A model generated the notes under the pieces. That model did not search any database. It was given only the letters and a program-made list of their open reading frames with translations, and was not told the origin of the DNA. From Betaproteobacteria bacterium (lineage in GTDB: Bacteria; Pseudomonadota; Gammaproteobacteria; Burkholderiales; Casimicrobiaceae), in assembly GCA_016717855.1 (NCBI GenBank), contig JADKEV010000025.1, forward strand, positions 1-64,000: 64,000 bases of DNA, in the 5' to 3' direction. The translations under genes were made by a program, and so were the position numbers. Of this stretch, positions 62,526 to 64,000 are shown piece after piece. Position 1 is the first letter of the stretch; each line of letters starts with the position of its first letter.

Positions 62526-64000
62526 GCGGTCACCCCCGTCGGGCGCCGGGTGTGCCAGTCGGTGACCTGCTGGTAGCGGTGCGCGATGTCCAGCATCCGG
62601 GCTTCGTCGAAGTAGTTGGCGACCAGGTGCAGGCCGACGGGCAGGCCACGGCCGTCGAAACCGCAGGGGACGCTCATCGCGGGCAGGCCGGCCAGGTTGG
62701 CGGCGATGGTGAAGATGTCGTTCAGGTACATCTGCACCGGGTCGTCGGCCTTGTCGCCGAAGGCGAACGCGGTCGACGGCGCGGTCGGGCCCATGATCAC
62801 GTCGACGTCACGGAACGCGCGCACGTGATCCTCGGCGATCAGCCGGCGGACCTGCTGCGCCTTCAGGTAGTACGCGTCGTAGTAGCCGGCCGAGAGCACG
62901 TAGGTGCCGATCAGGATGCGGCGCTTGACCTCGGCGCCGAAGCCTTCGGCGCGGGTCTTCTTGTACATGTCCAGCAGGTCGTCGTAGTGCGCGGCGCGAT
63001 GGCCGTAGCGCACGCCGTCGAAGCGCGACAGGTTCGACGAGGCCTCGGCCGGCGCGATCACGTAGTAGACCGGCACCGACAGGTTCACGTTGGGCAGGCT
63101 GATGTCCACCGTCGTCGCGCCCAGCTTCCGGTATTCCGCGAGCGCCGCCTCGACCGCCGCGAGCACGTCGGGCGCGGTGCCCTCGCCGAAGTACTCGCGG
63201 GGCAACCCGATCCGGATGCCCTCGAGCGGCCGCGCCGGGTCGGCCGGCGCGGCGGCCATGTGCCGCGTGTAGTCTTCGCGCGGGCGTTCGAGGCTGGTCG
63301 CGTCGCGCGCGTCGTGGCCGACCATGCTGTTCAACAGCAGCGCGCAGTCTTCCGCAGTCTTGGCGAACGGGCCGGCCTGGTCGAGGCTGGACGCGAACGC
63401 GATCATCCCGTACCGGGAGCAGAGTCCGTACGTGGGCTTCATACCGGTGATGCCGCAGAACATCGCCGGCTGCCGGATCGAGCCGCCGGTATCGGTGCCG
63501 GTCGCCGCGGGCAGCATCCGCGAGGCAACAGCCGCCGCCGACCCGCCCGACGAGCCGCCGGGCACCAGCGCGGTGTTCCACGGGTTCTTCACCGTGCCGA
63601 AGTACGAGGTCTCGTTGGACGAGCCCATCGCGTACTCGTCCATGTTCATCTTGCCCATCGTGACCATGCCCGCCGCCTTGAGCTGGGCGGTGACATGGGA
63701 CTCGTAGGGTGCGACGAAGTTGGCCAGCATCCGCGAGCCGCACGTGGTGCGCCAGCCTTCGGTGAGGAACAGGTCCTTGTGGCCGATGGGCACGCCGGTC
63801 AGCGGGCCGCCCCCGCCGGCGGCGATGCGCGCATCGGCCGCGCGCGCATGGGCGACCGAGACGTCCGGGTCGAGGGTGATGAACGCGTTCAGCGCCGGAT
63901 TGATCCGCGCGATGCGCTCCAGATAGCCCTGTGCGAGTTCGACGCTGGAGACTTTGCGGGCAGCCAGGGCCCTGGCGAGCTGCGCGACGGTGGAGTCAAG
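62522..64000 (-). CDS. gatA: Aspartyl/glutamyl-tRNA amidotransferase subunit A (5' end outside window)
   Basis: The frame is open to the right edge; 492 residues are visible and only a few N-terminal ones seem missing (starts ..LDSTVAQLARALAARKVSSVELAQGYLERI). The amidase signature is present: catalytic Lys in GVPIGHKDLF, Ser pair in PGGSSGGSAAAVASRMLPAATGTDTGGSIRQPA, and GMKPTYGLCSRYGMIAFASSLDQAGPFAKTAEDCALLL. It releases ammonia from glutamine and amidates the tRNA-bound acid. It overlaps gatB by 4 bases. Confidence 0.95.
   Translation of the reverse strand, partial: LDSTVAQLARALAARKVSSVELAQGYLERIARINPALNAFITLDPDVSVAHARAADARIAAGGGGPLTGVPIGHKDLFLTEGWRTTCGSRMLANFVAPYESHVTAQLKAAGMVTMGKMNMDEYAMGSSNETSYFGTVKNPWNTALVPGGSSGGSAAAVASRMLPAATGTDTGGSIRQPAMFCGITGMKPTYGLCSRYGMIAFASSLDQAGPFAKTAEDCALLLNSMVGHDARDATSLERPREDYTRHMAAAPADPARPLEGIRIGLPREYFGEGTAPDVLAAVEAALAEYRKLGATTVDISLPNVNLSVPVYYVIAPAEASSNLSRFDGVRYGHRAAHYDDLLDMYKKTRAEGFGAEVKRRILIGTYVLSAGYYDAYYLKAQQVRRLIAEDHVRAFRDVDVIMGPTAPSTAFAFGDKADDPVQMYLNDIFTIAANLAGLPAMSVPCGFDGRGLPVGLHLVANYFDEARMLDIAHRYQQVTDWHTRRPTGVTA

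Overview
The window is a GC-rich bacterial chromosome segment, most likely from a betaproteobacterium of the Burkholderiales type. The evidence is the order gshB - PTS EIIA(Man) - HPr - EI - metX - metW, a Bug/TctC solute-binding protein, a PHA-granule phasin, a DUF4124 protein and the long form of ArgG. No rRNA, complete tRNA, CRISPR array, integrase or prophage block was seen.

Layout. (1) 1-22 kb is accessory DNA with more AT-rich genes. It carries four large secreted proteins that share a DUF5648 module (two glycoside-hydrolase-like enzymes, a phosphoesterase, a CotH-kinase protein), two toxin-antitoxin operons, an intact IS1634-family element with target duplication, an IS481-family element, a S74-type trimeric surface protein, two truncated ABC solute-binding genes, a pentapeptide-repeat protein, and several gene remnants. 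Three short elements (3678-3727, 8521-8570, 16561-16610) look like the 3' half of a tRNA (anticodon arm, T arm, acceptor strand, CCA) with no 5' half. Two of them sit in ~135-bp direct repeats that bracket about 13 kb. (2) 22-28 kb holds a catabolic operon (D-aminoacylase family, amidohydrolase, SDR), a lytic transglycosylase and a zone of broken genes. (3) 28-37 kb is a signalling locus: STAS protein coupled to a patatin lipase, two membrane histidine kinases with a receiver domain, a receiver-PP2C phosphatase, an RsbW-like kinase, an unrecognised protein and an ATP-grasp enzyme. This resembles a partner-switching system. (4) 37-64 kb is mostly core metabolism: Bug protein, OmpA protein, argG, an AroE-like enzyme, a FadH-like reductase, gshB, the PTS phosphorelay, methionine synthesis (metX-metW), AmpG, a S41 peptidase, msrB, a YheS-type ABC-F ATPase, exonuclease III, pyrE and gatB-gatA (gatA runs off the right edge).

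Data quality matters here. Several genes that should be intact (gatB, the ABC-F gene twice) carry single-base frameshifts, many at short homopolymers, and there is a run of 20 G. Many apparent pseudogenes may therefore be sequence errors. Separately, three loci (an aminotransferase remnant, a glycosyltransferase remnant, a cupin gene) have internal deletions that join distant motifs, and these need read-level checking. All family calls come from reading the sequence; no database search was run.
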